13,387 bases of DNA from Phascolarctobacterium sp. (GCA_019417125.1 DXVZ01000027.1:30850-44236); one strand, 5' to 3'; positions 1 to 7,680 are shown, counted from the first letter of the stretch. The notes: generated by a model not told the origin, from the letters alone. A program made the numbers and translations.

Positions 1-247
1 CTGCCACCTGAGGCTTAACGGCTAAAATTACAAAGCCCGCCGTTTTAACCGCTTCCACATTGCAGGCAGTGGTATGCACATGGTAAGTTTCTTCAAGATA
101 AGCGCGGCGCTCAGCCGAAGGGTCGCTGACTGTAATCATTTCCGGTTCGGCAATCTGCGCGTGCAGCATGCCTTTTAAAATGGCTTCAGCCATCATGCCT
201 CCGCCAATAAAAGCAATGCGCCCTGTTTTAGGTGTTATTTTTTCCAA
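1..247 (-). CDS. proC: Pyrroline-5-carboxylate reductase, N-terminal part (cut by window edge)
   Basis: This enzyme makes L-proline from pyrroline-5-carboxylate with NAD(P)H in the cytoplasm. About 82 residues are visible. They hold a Rossmann dinucleotide-binding start (RIAFIGGGMMAEAI, with G-G-G and a following Met-Ala) and the later stretch FVILAVKPQ, both typical of ProC. I chose a TTG start at 245-247 because the reading frame has no better start before the GGGM motif and a strong ribosome site, GAGGGGG at 254-260, sits 6 bases upstream. The gene then overlaps the end of sepF by 13 bases, which suggests translational coupling. Proximity of proC to yggS is common in bacteria. The C-terminal part lies outside the window. 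The family call is firm; the exact start is an inference. Confidence 0.9.
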   Translation of the reverse strand, partial: MEKITPKTGRIAFIGGGMMAEAILKGMLHAQIAEPEMITVSDPSAERRAYLEETYHVHTTACNVEAVKTAGFVILAVKPQVA

Positions 248-759
248 GGCTGTCCCCCTCTTTCATCGTAGATGTTATCGTCGGCGTTGATATCAACATT
301 TTTAGGCGCGCACACTAAAATGTTGTGCCCAATCTTTTTCATGCTGCCGCCCAGCGCATAAACAACGCCGCTGATAAAATCAGTCATACGTTTCATTACT
401 ACTTTATCTGTAGCTTCAAAGTTAACAACTACCGGCTGGCTGCCATTAAGATAATCGGCAATTTTTTGAGAATCATCAAACGATACCGGTTCCAGCACGA
501 TAACTTTAACCTGCTTTTGCGCCATTGGTATGGAGATTGTTTTTGAAGCAGGCATCGCAGCAGTTTTTGTTTTAAAAAACGATTTGCTTTCCGTCTCCTG
601 TTCATTTACCGGCAATTCATTTACCGGCGCCTGCTGCTTGCGCGTAAACAGATTTCTTTTGGCAGGCTTTTCTTCCTCCTGCACTGGAGTTTCTTCGATT
701 ATTTCATCATCTTCTTCGTATAAACCAAGGGCTTCGGAAATACGGTCCAATAATTTCAT
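235..759 (-). CDS. sepF: Cell division protein SepF (YlmF)
   Basis: SepF is a cytoplasmic protein that binds FtsZ, bundles its filaments and anchors them to the membrane at the division site. The sequence has the family layout: a short N-terminal amphipathic helix (MKLLDRISEALGLYEED) for membrane binding, a variable charged and Pro/Gln-containing linker, and a C-terminal SepF domain from roughly residue 85 (VIVLEPVSFDDSQKIADYLN, then VVVNFEATDK and GGSMKKIGHNILVCAP). The product has 174 residues from the chosen ATG at 757-759. An in-frame GTG at 769-771 would add four residues, but it is part of the ribosome site GAGGTG (769-774), so the ATG is preferred. It follows yggS by 18 bases, as in the Bacillus ylmD-E-F order. 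Confidence 0.96.
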   Translation of the reverse strand: MKLLDRISEALGLYEEDDEIIEETPVQEEEKPAKRNLFTRKQQAPVNELPVNEQETESKSFFKTKTAAMPASKTISIPMAQKQVKVIVLEPVSFDDSQKIADYLNGSQPVVVNFEATDKVVMKRMTDFISGVVYALGGSMKKIGHNILVCAPKNVDINADDNIYDERGGQPWKK

Positions 760-768
760 ACAAATATT

Positions 769-774
769 CACCTC
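769..774 (-). promoter_or_regulatory. Ribosome binding site of sepF (decides the start)
   Basis: GAGGTG on the minus strand, just after the yggS stop and 9 bases before the ATG at 757-759. Its last three bases are an in-frame GTG, which automatic callers may take as the start. Confidence 0.75.
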
Positions 775-777
775 AAG

Positions 778-1476
778 TTAAAATTTCAGGCTATAATCGC
801 GCTGACCAAAAAGCGCCGTACCGATACGTACCATGTTAGCGCCTTCTTCAATGGCAGCTTCGTAATCATGCGTCATCCCCATCGAAAGCGTATCAATATC
901 CGGACGCTGTTCTTTTAATTTTTTGTACAGCTTATAGCCCTCCGCAAATACCCAGCGGATATCATCCGGGTTATCCGCTGCTGGCGCGATGACCATTAAG
1001 CCACGCACATGCAGGTTTTTAAAACTGTCCAGCTCCGGCACGATGGCTTCGTAATCTTCCGGGCTGAAGCCGGTTTTCTGTTCCTCGCGGGCAATATTTA
1101 CCTGCAAAAGTATCTCTTGCACTTTGCCTGCCTTAGCGGCTTCTTTATCAAGCGTTTCCATTAAATGCCTGCTGTCGGCAGATTCTATCATATCGAAAAT
1201 GGCCACTGCCTGTTTTGCCTTGTTGGTCTGCAAATGTCCAATTAAATGCCACCTGCCCACAACGCCGATGATTTCGCGTTTTGCCTTAGCTTCCTGAACG
1301 CGGTTTTCGCCGATAGTGGTTATGCCTAAATTAAAAGCGTCGGTAATAACCTGCGCCGGATGGTTTTTAGTAACCGCAACAAGCGTTACCTTATTGCCTG
1401 TAATTTTTGTTTCGGTGCGCCTTGCCAGCGCAGCTTCTATTTTGGCTTTTACATTAGTTAAATTTTCTTGTAACAA
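778..1476 (-). CDS. yggS: YggS/PROSC-family PLP-binding protein (YlmE)
   Basis: Members of this family (YggS, YlmE, human PLPBP) bind pyridoxal 5'-phosphate and keep PLP and some amino-acid pools balanced; no catalytic reaction is firmly established. The 232-residue length is normal. The PLP lysine is Lys37 in the motif LVAVTKNHP. Other family signatures are IGENRVQEAKAK, WHLIGHLQTNKAK and, near the end, MGMTHDYEAAIEEGANMVRIGTALFG, which binds the phosphate. Start is TTG (1474-1476) with AGGGGG at 1485-1490 placed 8 bases upstream. It lies between pgeF and sepF, matching ylmD-ylmE-ylmF, and close to proC. The roughly 59-base A+T-rich gap before it shows no convincing promoter or hairpin. Confidence 0.95.
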   Translation of the reverse strand: MLQENLTNVKAKIEAALARRTETKITGNKVTLVAVTKNHPAQVITDAFNLGITTIGENRVQEAKAKREIIGVVGRWHLIGHLQTNKAKQAVAIFDMIESADSRHLMETLDKEAAKAGKVQEILLQVNIAREEQKTGFSPEDYEAIVPELDSFKNLHVRGLMVIAPAADNPDDIRWVFAEGYKLYKKLKEQRPDIDTLSMGMTHDYEAAIEEGANMVRIGTALFGQRDYSLKF

Positions 1477-1484
1477 TATAAAGA

Positions 1485-1490
1485 CCCCCT
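1485..1490 (-). promoter_or_regulatory. Ribosome binding site for a TTG start (yggS)
   Basis: AGGGGG on the minus strand, 8 bases before the TTG at 1474-1476. No in-frame ATG gives a full-length product, so this site supports the TTG start. Confidence 0.65.
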
Positions 1491-1535
1491 AAAGGTTTTA
1501 TATTCGCCGTTTATATAAGATATCCTTTTATAGTT

Positions 1536-2339
1536 TTACTTTTTCCAAATAGTTACACCCATGCGTCCGGTTTTGCCGTTTTCCGCACGGTACGAAAAAA
1601 ACATTTCTTTATTACATTCGGTACAAATGCCGGCTGCATAAATATGCTGCGGCAGCATTCCCGCTTCCAAAAGCGAAAGGCTGTTCCACCGCGGCAAATC
1701 TGCCATATATTTCCCGCCGCCTTTTTCTGTAAAGCACTCGGCATGTTTTTTACCGGCTTCGTAAACCGCATTATCAACCTCGTAGCAGCATTTGCCAATG
1801 CACGGACCGATACCGGCGATAATATCCTGCGGTTTCGCGCCGAAAGCTTCCTGCATTTTACATACGGTTTTCTGTGCGATATCTGCCACCGTGCCGCGCC
1901 AGCCCGCATGCGCCAGTCCAACACTGGCCGTAACGGGGTCTGCAAAAATTATTGGTACGCAGTCTGCAAAAAATAGCAGCAGCGGCACCTTAGGCAGGTT
2001 CGTTACCAGCGCATCGGTGTTTTTTACAGCATCGGCATAAGCCAGCGCGCCACTGCCAATTAAAGATTCATCAATAACAGCAACATTGCTGCCATGTACC
2101 TGTTCGCAAGTTGTAAATTTAGCGGCGTCCAGCCCTAAAGCGCCGGCATAGGTACGGCGGTTCTGCAAAACAAGTCCAGCATCGTCACCAACATGCAGCG
2201 CTAAGTTCAAACCAGTAGGCACAAGCGCACTTTTGCCGTGCAGACGGCAGCTAAACGCATTGCCAAAGCCCAATTTATCAAACTCCGCAAAACTGCCATG
2301 CCAAATATTTTTTTCGTTATGTAAAGTAAATCCGTTCAT
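1536..2339 (-). CDS. pgeF: Multicopper-type polyphenol oxidase / purine nucleoside phosphorylase family protein (YlmD, YfiH)
   Basis: This family was first called laccase-domain or polyphenol oxidase. It includes enzymes acting on adenosine, inosine and methylthioadenosine (phosphorolysis and deamination), and E. coli PgeF (YfiH) removes misincorporated L-Ser from peptidoglycan precursors. Which activity applies here cannot be read from sequence. The metal/catalytic triad is visible as His82 (CEQVHGSNV), Cys127 (FADCVPIIFAD) and His144 (GLAHAGWRG), followed by IGPCIGKCCYEV. The start is ATG at 2337-2339, giving 267 residues; a longer reading (to 2378) would run inside the upstream gene and adds nothing family-like. 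It begins one base after the radical SAM stop codon, suggesting coupled translation. Confidence 0.93.
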   Translation of the reverse strand: MNGFTLHNEKNIWHGSFAEFDKLGFGNAFSCRLHGKSALVPTGLNLALHVGDDAGLVLQNRRTYAGALGLDAAKFTTCEQVHGSNVAVIDESLIGSGALAYADAVKNTDALVTNLPKVPLLLFFADCVPIIFADPVTASVGLAHAGWRGTVADIAQKTVCKMQEAFGAKPQDIIAGIGPCIGKCCYEVDNAVYEAGKKHAECFTEKGGGKYMADLPRWNSLSLLEAGMLPQHIYAAGICTECNKEMFFSYRAENGKTGRMGVTIWKK

Positions 2340-2340
2340 T

Positions 2341-4068
2341 TTAATTTCCGCATACGCCGCAGCGCTTGCAGCCATCAAAACACATCGGCGTAAAACGCTG
2401 CGCTTTAGCGTTCTCCCATTCTTTAATTAAATAAGCTTCATTAAAACCCATGTCAAGGTGCTTCCACGGCAGCGGGCAGCCAGGTTCATAAACCGTGCAG
2501 GCAAGCGCTTCCATATCCAGCCCGTTATCCTTGAAAGCTTGTTTAAGGTTCATGCCCTGTTCAAACGCCTGCAATAAAACTTTGCCGGTGTACCTATCAC
2601 CGCGCGCCAGTACCGCCTGTAAAACAGTTTCTTTCAAAGATTCCGTTAAAAGTTTAATATGTTTTGCTTTTTTAAAAGCGTTTTCAAGCATTTTAAAACG
2701 CTGTTTTAAAACCTTAGTGCTGCACAGCGGCGACCACTGAAACGGAGTAAACGGTTTAGGCACAAAGGCATTTACAGAAATTATCAAATCTCCCTTGTTG
2801 CCTGCCTCGTCCATTTTTTGGCGTATGCGCTGCACCATTTCAATCATTTCCGAAATATCGCTGTCTTCTTCCTGCGGCAAACCAATCATATAATACAGCT
2901 TAACGTTTTTCATACCGCTTGCCGCAGCAAGGGTAACTGCTTTATAAATATCTTCTTCGGTAATGCCTTTGTTAATGATATTGCGCATTTTTTTGCTGCC
3001 TGCTTCCGGCGCAACAGTCATCGTCTGCTGTCCGCTTTGGGCAAGCGCATCCGCAAGCAGGTTATCCAAAGTATCAGCACGCAGCGAGGCTACCGTAAAA
3101 GGCACTTTGTTCTCAATCAGTGCGGAAGTCAGTTCGTGTATCTGCGGATAATCCGACACCGCAGCTCCCATTAAGCCTACTTTAGCAGAAACTTCCGGGC
3201 GGTTTAATATTTTTTGCAGCAGCAAATCGTAACTGCGCGCGCGCGGCTTGCGGAAGCAGTACCCTGCCATGCAGAAACGGCAATGCCTGCCGCAGCCACG
3301 GGCAACTTCGGCAATAAACATATTTTGAAACTCAGTTTCCGAAGTCAATATTGCGGAAGTATTAGGATATTTATCCAAATCGCGCACCCAGCGGCGCTTA
3401 ACGCTGGCAGGCACGCGGCTGTCGTGCTCCATGCCGGTAAATTTGCCGCCCTTATCGTACTGCGGCGCATAAAAGCACGGTACATACAAACCTTCAATCT
3501 GCGCCAGGCGCAGCAGCATTTCTTCCCTGCAAAGCCCATCTTCTTTGGCGGCGTAAACAGCGTCCAGCAAATCATTAATAACTTCTTCACCTTCGCCGAT
3601 AACGAACACATCGGCAACTTCTGCTAACGGTTCCGGATTAAAAGTAGCACACGGCCCGCCGATAACAACGAGCGGTTCGTTTTCTCCGCGTTCTGCCGCA
3701 TGCAGTTTAATATTGCTCATTGCCAGCATCGCCAGAAGATTAGCATAGTCCATTTCAAAGGACATCATCACACCAATGATTTCAAAATCAGCAAGCTGGC
3801 GCTGCGTTTCGATGCTCATAAGCGGTGTTTTGGTACGTTTATGTTCTGCCAGCGTTTTGGAGTCCGGCAAAAAAAAGCGTTCGCAGGCAGTATCGCCGCG
3901 CCCGTTAATAATCTGATACAAAATGTGCATACCCAAATTAGACATGCCTACTTTATAGCTGTTGGGGTACAAAAAGGCGAAAGCGCGCCTTGCCCCCGGT
4001 GCAAAGCACTGCGCGCCTGTTTCTTTTGCCAGTATTCCCTGAATTTTATTTTTTAATTCCCAAGTCAA
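2341..4068 (-). CDS. B12-binding-type radical SAM protein (TIGR03960-like), function unknown
   Basis: The protein has about 575 residues. An N-terminal cobalamin-binding-like domain (about residues 25-165) contains SYKVGMSNLGMHILY and, later, VVIGGPCATFNPEPLAEVADVFVIGEGEE, the usual GGP...GEGE pattern. The radical SAM cluster-binding motif CGRHCRFC (C-x3-C-x2-C) lies near residues 259-266, followed by the TIM barrel (EAGSKKMRNIINKGITEED, KLYYMIGLPQEEDSDI). The extreme C-terminus has a second Cys group, CKRCGVC, which could hold another metal centre. In many Clostridia this family is fused or next to a DUF2344 module; none is seen here. Two TTG codons compete: 4072-4074 lies only 2 bases after GAGG, 4066-4068 lies 8 bases after it, so I chose the second. 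Substrate unknown. Confidence 0.87.
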   Translation of the reverse strand: MTWELKNKIQGILAKETGAQCFAPGARRAFAFLYPNSYKVGMSNLGMHILYQIINGRGDTACERFFLPDSKTLAEHKRTKTPLMSIETQRQLADFEIIGVMMSFEMDYANLLAMLAMSNIKLHAAERGENEPLVVIGGPCATFNPEPLAEVADVFVIGEGEEVINDLLDAVYAAKEDGLCREEMLLRLAQIEGLYVPCFYAPQYDKGGKFTGMEHDSRVPASVKRRWVRDLDKYPNTSAILTSETEFQNMFIAEVARGCGRHCRFCMAGYCFRKPRARSYDLLLQKILNRPEVSAKVGLMGAAVSDYPQIHELTSALIENKVPFTVASLRADTLDNLLADALAQSGQQTMTVAPEAGSKKMRNIINKGITEEDIYKAVTLAAASGMKNVKLYYMIGLPQEEDSDISEMIEMVQRIRQKMDEAGNKGDLIISVNAFVPKPFTPFQWSPLCSTKVLKQRFKMLENAFKKAKHIKLLTESLKETVLQAVLARGDRYTGKVLLQAFEQGMNLKQAFKDNGLDMEALACTVYEPGCPLPWKHLDMGFNEAYLIKEWENAKAQRFTPMCFDGCKRCGVCGN

Positions 4069-4080
4069 ATGCAAAACCTC

Positions 4081-5562
4081 TTATTTTATAGCTTTTTCAA
4101 TGGCTTCAATTACTGTTTTCAATACTTTAATTCTTGCAAAATATTTGGAATTAGCTTCTACAACCGTCCACGGTGCGTAATCAGTGCTGGTGCGTATCAG
4201 CATTTCGTTTACCGCCGCTTCGTATTCAGGCCATTTTTCGCGGTTGCGCCAATCCTCATCGGTAATCTTCCATTTCTTATCGGGGTCATTTTCGCGCTCT
4301 TTAAAACGCTTGTACTGTTCGTCTTTATCAATATGCAGCCAGAACTTGCACAAAATCGTGCCGTGTTCAATCCACTGCGCTTCAGTTTCGTTAATCTCGC
4401 CGTAGGCTCGCTGCCATTCGGCGTCAGTGGCAAAGTGCTCAATGCGTTCCACCATAACCCTGCCATACCAAGTACGGTCAAAAATGGCAATTTCACCAGC
4501 GCGCGGCATTTTTACCCAAAAACGCCACATATAGTGAAATTGTTTCTCTACCTGGTTAGGCGCAGCCACTGGGTTAACAGCATAGCCTAACGGGTCCAGC
4601 GCACGGGCAAGGCGTTTAATCGCACCGCCCTTGCCGCCAGCATCCCAGCCTTCAAAGGCGACTATCAGCGAGCGCTGTGCTTCGTACAAATCAAGCTGCA
4701 AAAGTTTTAATTTTTCACGGCATTTATCAAGCTGCTCTTTGTATTCCTCTTTGGTAAGCGATTTGGAAAGGTCAACTTTATCCAGTACATTATACAAAGC
4801 TACATGGCGCGGCGGCAGCACAATATTACGGTTCTGCTGCCTGATTTGTGCCACAGCCAGCGCATTTTGCAGTGTTTTAACAATGCTTTCGATAATTTGA
4901 ATGGTCGCAAAGCGTTCATCATCTCCGGCAATTAAATGCCACGGCGCGTTTTCGGTATCCGTTTCGGCAAACATCTGCTCATAAGCGTTAACAAAATTAT
5001 CATAATCTTCGTCATTATGTTCTTCTACATCAAGTTTGCGCCAGTTTTTGCCGTAAACTTTGTTTAATTTATCCAAATTACCTTTTTGCTGCTTTTTAGA
5101 AACATGCACAAAAAATTTCAGCAGTACATAACCGTCGTCGGTAAGTTGTTTTTCAAAAGCGCGGATATGCGAGTACGAAGTGTTAAGCAAATGCCCTACC
5201 TTACTTTTGTCGCCAGCGTTATGCTCGTTTTTTAAAAAGTACCAGCTGCGGTGGTAAACGGCAATATTGCCATAACGCGGCAGCTGCTTCCAAAAGCTTG
5301 TAAAAAACGGCTGCATGCGCTGTTCATCTGTCATCTTAGACGCTGAAAACACCCTAAAACCGCGCGAGTCCATTTTCTGCATCATTTCGTTGATGATTTC
5401 CGTACGCATAGAACCGCGCCAGCCTTCTACCAAAATAATCACCGGTATTTTAGCGCTGCGGCATTCGCGCTGCAATTTTCCCAGCAAATCGCCATAATAT
5501 TCCAGCTTTTTATCATAATCTTCTTTTTTTATTTTTTGTTTCAAATCAAGTTTTTCAAGCAT
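4081..5562 (-). CDS. pap: Polyphosphate:AMP phosphotransferase (two-domain PPK2 family)
   Basis: This enzyme uses inorganic polyphosphate to phosphorylate AMP to ADP in the cytoplasm. The 493 residues form two PPK2 domains in tandem, the size of the two-domain class II enzymes. The C-terminal domain is intact: Walker A GWDAGGKGG (residues 305-313) and Walker B-like FDRTWYGR (361-368), with downstream lid and KRFKEREND motifs. The N-terminal domain is degenerate at both sites: GWRGSMRTE replaces the P-loop (47-55) and YHRSWY replaces FDRTWY (103-108, Asp to His), so it is probably structural. Start is ATG at 5560-5562 after AGAGGCG. It lies between the unknown membrane protein (30-base gap) and the radical SAM gene (12-base gap), probably in one transcript. 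Confidence 0.95.
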   Translation of the reverse strand: MLEKLDLKQKIKKEDYDKKLEYYGDLLGKLQRECRSAKIPVIILVEGWRGSMRTEIINEMMQKMDSRGFRVFSASKMTDEQRMQPFFTSFWKQLPRYGNIAVYHRSWYFLKNEHNAGDKSKVGHLLNTSYSHIRAFEKQLTDDGYVLLKFFVHVSKKQQKGNLDKLNKVYGKNWRKLDVEEHNDEDYDNFVNAYEQMFAETDTENAPWHLIAGDDERFATIQIIESIVKTLQNALAVAQIRQQNRNIVLPPRHVALYNVLDKVDLSKSLTKEEYKEQLDKCREKLKLLQLDLYEAQRSLIVAFEGWDAGGKGGAIKRLARALDPLGYAVNPVAAPNQVEKQFHYMWRFWVKMPRAGEIAIFDRTWYGRVMVERIEHFATDAEWQRAYGEINETEAQWIEHGTILCKFWLHIDKDEQYKRFKERENDPDKKWKITDEDWRNREKWPEYEAAVNEMLIRTSTDYAPWTVVEANSKYFARIKVLKTVIEAIEKAIK

Positions 5563-5592
5563 AATTGCGCCTCTGTTTACTTAATATTTATT

Positions 5593-6111
5593 TTAATATG
5601 GTTCACGGTATGGTTTTAAAGCACGCGGCTTATCTAAAATTTCCGCCATTATAACACCGTCACGCAGCCTTTGGCGGCTTATCTTGCCCGTAAAAAGCGT
5701 TTTTTTAGTACTTCGCTGAGGAACGGCAAACACCGGTACAGTTGTTTTAACTTTTACGGCTTCGGGCTTAATAAACACAGGCTCGTTGTAAACGCGGTAA
5801 TCCTTCTGCGGCTTCGCCTCTTCATAAACCCTGGCACGCTGCTTTTGTTCCCTGTCCACAGGAAACTCCACATACCAAGGTTTTTCTTCGTTTTTAGCGC
5901 TAGGCGTTTCTTTATATACATTTGTACCATCACTGCTTTCTGCCGCACTATAGCTATCCGCCTCGCCGCTTTGCCGCGTTTCTTCCACATCGGGAAGCGG
6001 TGGAAAATGGCCTCGCTCCCTGCGCCGTTTTCGCCGCTGCGATTTATCTATAACGATAGTCAGAATAAAGATAAGCATCGGCAAAAAGCCCAGCAAATCA
6101 TCTATATTCAT
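5593..6111 (-). CDS. Unrecognised single-pass membrane protein downstream of floA
   Basis: I do not recognise this 172-residue protein. An N-terminal hydrophobic segment (about residues 6-21, LLGFLPMLIFILTIVI) is followed at once by a very basic stretch (KSQRRKRRRER), so by the positive-inside rule the bulk should face the cytoplasm. The middle (about 30-125) is rich in Glu, Lys, Pro and Ser and probably disordered. The C-terminus is a compact block (ISRQRLRDGVIMAEIL, then DKPRALKPYR) that looks like a short conserved helix and could be a docking motif. Start is ATG at 6109-6111 with GAGGT 6 bases upstream. It sits 12 bases after floA, so a link with the NfeD/FloA membrane system is an inference from position only. 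Confidence 0.82.
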   Translation of the reverse strand: MNIDDLLGFLPMLIFILTIVIDKSQRRKRRRERGHFPPLPDVEETRQSGEADSYSAAESSDGTNVYKETPSAKNEEKPWYVEFPVDREQKQRARVYEEAKPQKDYRVYNEPVFIKPEAVKVKTTVPVFAVPQRSTKKTLFTGKISRQRLRDGVIMAEILDKPRALKPYREPY

Positions 6112-6123
6112 AATAATACCTCA

Positions 6124-7137
6124 TTATTTTTGAACCGGAGTCTTGTCCACTTCCGTATCTTCAGCACCAGCAATCATTTTGCGCATATCGGTATCGGCAA
6201 TAATGTTGTTCATACGGTAATAATCCATCACGCCAAGGCGCCCTTTTTCCAGCGCTTCTGCCAATGCGGCAGGTACTTTGGCTTCCGCTTCAACAACTTT
6301 TGCCTGCATTTCCTGGGTATAGGCTTTCATTTCTTGCTCTTTGGCAACCGCCATCGCGCGGCGTTCTTCGGCACGCGCCTGGGCAATGCGCTTATCGGCT
6401 TCAGCCTGGTCTGTCTGCAAAGCTGCGCCAATGTTGCGTCCTACATCTACGTCGGCAATATCAATCGAAAGAATTTCAAACGCCGTGCCTGCGTCAAGCC
6501 CTTTGGCAAGGACGGTACGCGAAATATAATCCGGGTTCTCCAAAACATCAGTATGGCTGGCAGCAGAACCAACATTGGTTACAATGCCTTCGCCTACGCG
6601 GGCGATAATGGTCGCTTCGCCTGCACCGCCGACAAGCCTGTCGATGTTAGCGCGCACAGTTACGCGGGCTTTAACTTTCAGTTCAATGCCGTTTTTGGCA
6701 ACGGCAGAAACGACAGGCGTTTCGATAACTTCCGGGTTAACGCTCATCTGCACGGCCTCCAGTACGTTGCGTCCCGCCAAGTCAATCGCGCAGGAACGTT
6801 CAAACGTCAGCGGAATCTGTGCACGGTGAGCGGCAATTAAAGCGTCAATAACACGGTCCACATTGCCGCCTGCCAGGTAATGCGCCTCCAGCTGGTTAAC
6901 ATTAACGTTCATGCCTGCTTTGTTTGCTTTAATCAAGGGCAGCACAATCTGCGAAGCCGGAACCCGGCGCAGGCGCATGCCGATTAAGTTGAAAATGCCA
7001 ACGTTAACACCTGCCGCAATCGCCGAAATCCATAATCCCAGCGGTACAAAGTTAAAAAACAACGCAATAACGGCAACGATAATAATTATGGAAATCAAAC
7101 CGCCGCTAAATAAAAAACTTAACAAAAAATCCGCCAT
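6124..7137 (-). CDS. floA: Flotillin-like protein FloA (YqfA, SPFH family)
   Basis: FloA is a membrane-bound scaffold that forms functional membrane microdomains and affects membrane fluidity and protein-complex assembly. The 337-residue length is typical. An N-terminal membrane hairpin region (about residues 4-60) contains two hydrophobic stretches around FVPLGLWISAIAAGVNVG. It is followed by the SPFH region (ARVTVRANIDRLVGGAGEATIIARVGEGI) and an Ala/Glu/Lys-rich coiled-coil region (about 240-300, QAEADKRIAQARAEERRAMA...), then the conserved tail MDYYRMNNIIADTDMRKMIAG. Start is ATG at 7135-7137 with AGGAGGAG upstream. It follows nfeD by 19 bases; this pairing is conserved and supports a shared function. 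Confidence 0.97.
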   Translation of the reverse strand: MADFLLSFLFSGGLISIIIIVAVIALFFNFVPLGLWISAIAAGVNVGIFNLIGMRLRRVPASQIVLPLIKANKAGMNVNVNQLEAHYLAGGNVDRVIDALIAAHRAQIPLTFERSCAIDLAGRNVLEAVQMSVNPEVIETPVVSAVAKNGIELKVKARVTVRANIDRLVGGAGEATIIARVGEGIVTNVGSAASHTDVLENPDYISRTVLAKGLDAGTAFEILSIDIADVDVGRNIGAALQTDQAEADKRIAQARAEERRAMAVAKEQEMKAYTQEMQAKVVEAEAKVPAALAEALEKGRLGVMDYYRMNNIIADTDMRKMIAGAEDTEVDKTPVQK

Positions 7138-7156
7138 TTAAAGCACTCCTCCTATT

Positions 7157-7621
7157 TTATACTTTTTTGACAAGCAGCTTGCTGCCTTCAATTTTAACCA
7201 CTTCAATTTCGCTATCCTTGTCTATGTAATCGCCAAAGCTGACAACATCCATACGCTCACCGTCAATAACGGCGGTTCCCGCAGGGCGCAGCGGCGCGAT
7301 AACCTTACCCCTTTTACCAAGATAGGCGGAATAATCACCGGCGCCGGTATAACCTTCACTATTTTTCTGCTTTTCACGCAACACAAAAGGATTCCAGCTT
7401 GACGAGGACGGTATAAACCAAAACAGCAGCGCGCAAATTGCCGTCAGCACAGCAACCGTGCCGCCGACGATGTAGAACGCATCCCAGCCGCCGCCCAGAA
7501 AGAAAAAGAACCCGGCAATCAGCGAAAGTACACCGACAGCGCCAAGTATGCCTCCCGGCACAACAATTTCAAGCGCAATAAGCACAATGCCGGCAACAAG
7601 CAAAGCCGTATCCAGCGACAT
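7157..7621 (-). CDS. nfeD: NfeD-like membrane protein (short form)
   Basis: NfeD proteins are membrane partners of flotillin/SPFH proteins. This one has 154 residues. Three or so hydrophobic segments fill the first half (about 5-24, 27-43, 49-70), starting with the family pattern ALLVAGIVLIALEIVVPGG. A soluble C-terminal OB-fold domain (about 95-154) shows GKRGKVIAPLRPAGTAVIDGERMDVVSFGDYID and KIEGSKLLVKKV. It lacks the ClpP-like protease domain of long NfeD proteins, so it is the short type. Start is ATG at 7619-7621 with a near-perfect GGAGGTGA site. It is the first gene of its block, with its own promoter just upstream, and is followed by floA. Confidence 0.94.
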   Translation of the reverse strand: MSLDTALLVAGIVLIALEIVVPGGILGAVGVLSLIAGFFFFLGGGWDAFYIVGGTVAVLTAICALLFWFIPSSSSWNPFVLREKQKNSEGYTGAGDYSAYLGKRGKVIAPLRPAGTAVIDGERMDVVSFGDYIDKDSEIEVVKIEGSKLLVKKV

Positions 7622-7650
7622 CCTATCACCTCCGCAAAGTATATATAATT

Positions 7651-7680
7651 ATTATACCATACAATAAAAGCTTACAGCAA
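7651..7680 (-). promoter_or_regulatory. Sigma-A-type promoter of nfeD-floA
   Basis: On the minus strand, TTGCTG at 7675-7680 (-35) is separated by 18 bases from TATAAT at 7651-7656 (-10). The -10 is perfect and is preceded by TGG, an extended -10. Transcription would start near 7644, leaving a leader of about 20 bases before nfeD that contains its GGAGGTGA site. Recognised by pattern; not tested. Confidence 0.75.

Noticed and set aside
1477..1535. Possible promoter in the gap before yggS
   Set aside because: Several TATA-like runs occur, but none has a -35-like hexamer at 16 to 18 bases.
2340..2378. Longer N-terminus for PgeF (13 extra residues)
   Set aside because: The extension lies within the radical SAM coding end and has low-complexity Ala content; the ATG at 2337-2339 directly follows the upstream stop.
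3214..3627. Plus-strand open frame opposite the radical SAM gene
   Set aside because: Fully inside a strong minus-strand gene with conserved motifs; no domain in the translation.
4069..4590. Plus-strand open frame of 173 codons opposite pap
   Set aside because: Antisense to the conserved C-terminal part of pap; the translation is Phe-rich and resembles no protein family.
5671..6840. Long plus-strand open frame (389 codons) opposite floA and the membrane protein gene
   Set aside because: It is antisense to two well-supported genes, its translation has no recognisable domain and an odd composition rich in Phe, His, Asn and Arg. It is best explained as a shadow of the floA codon pattern.
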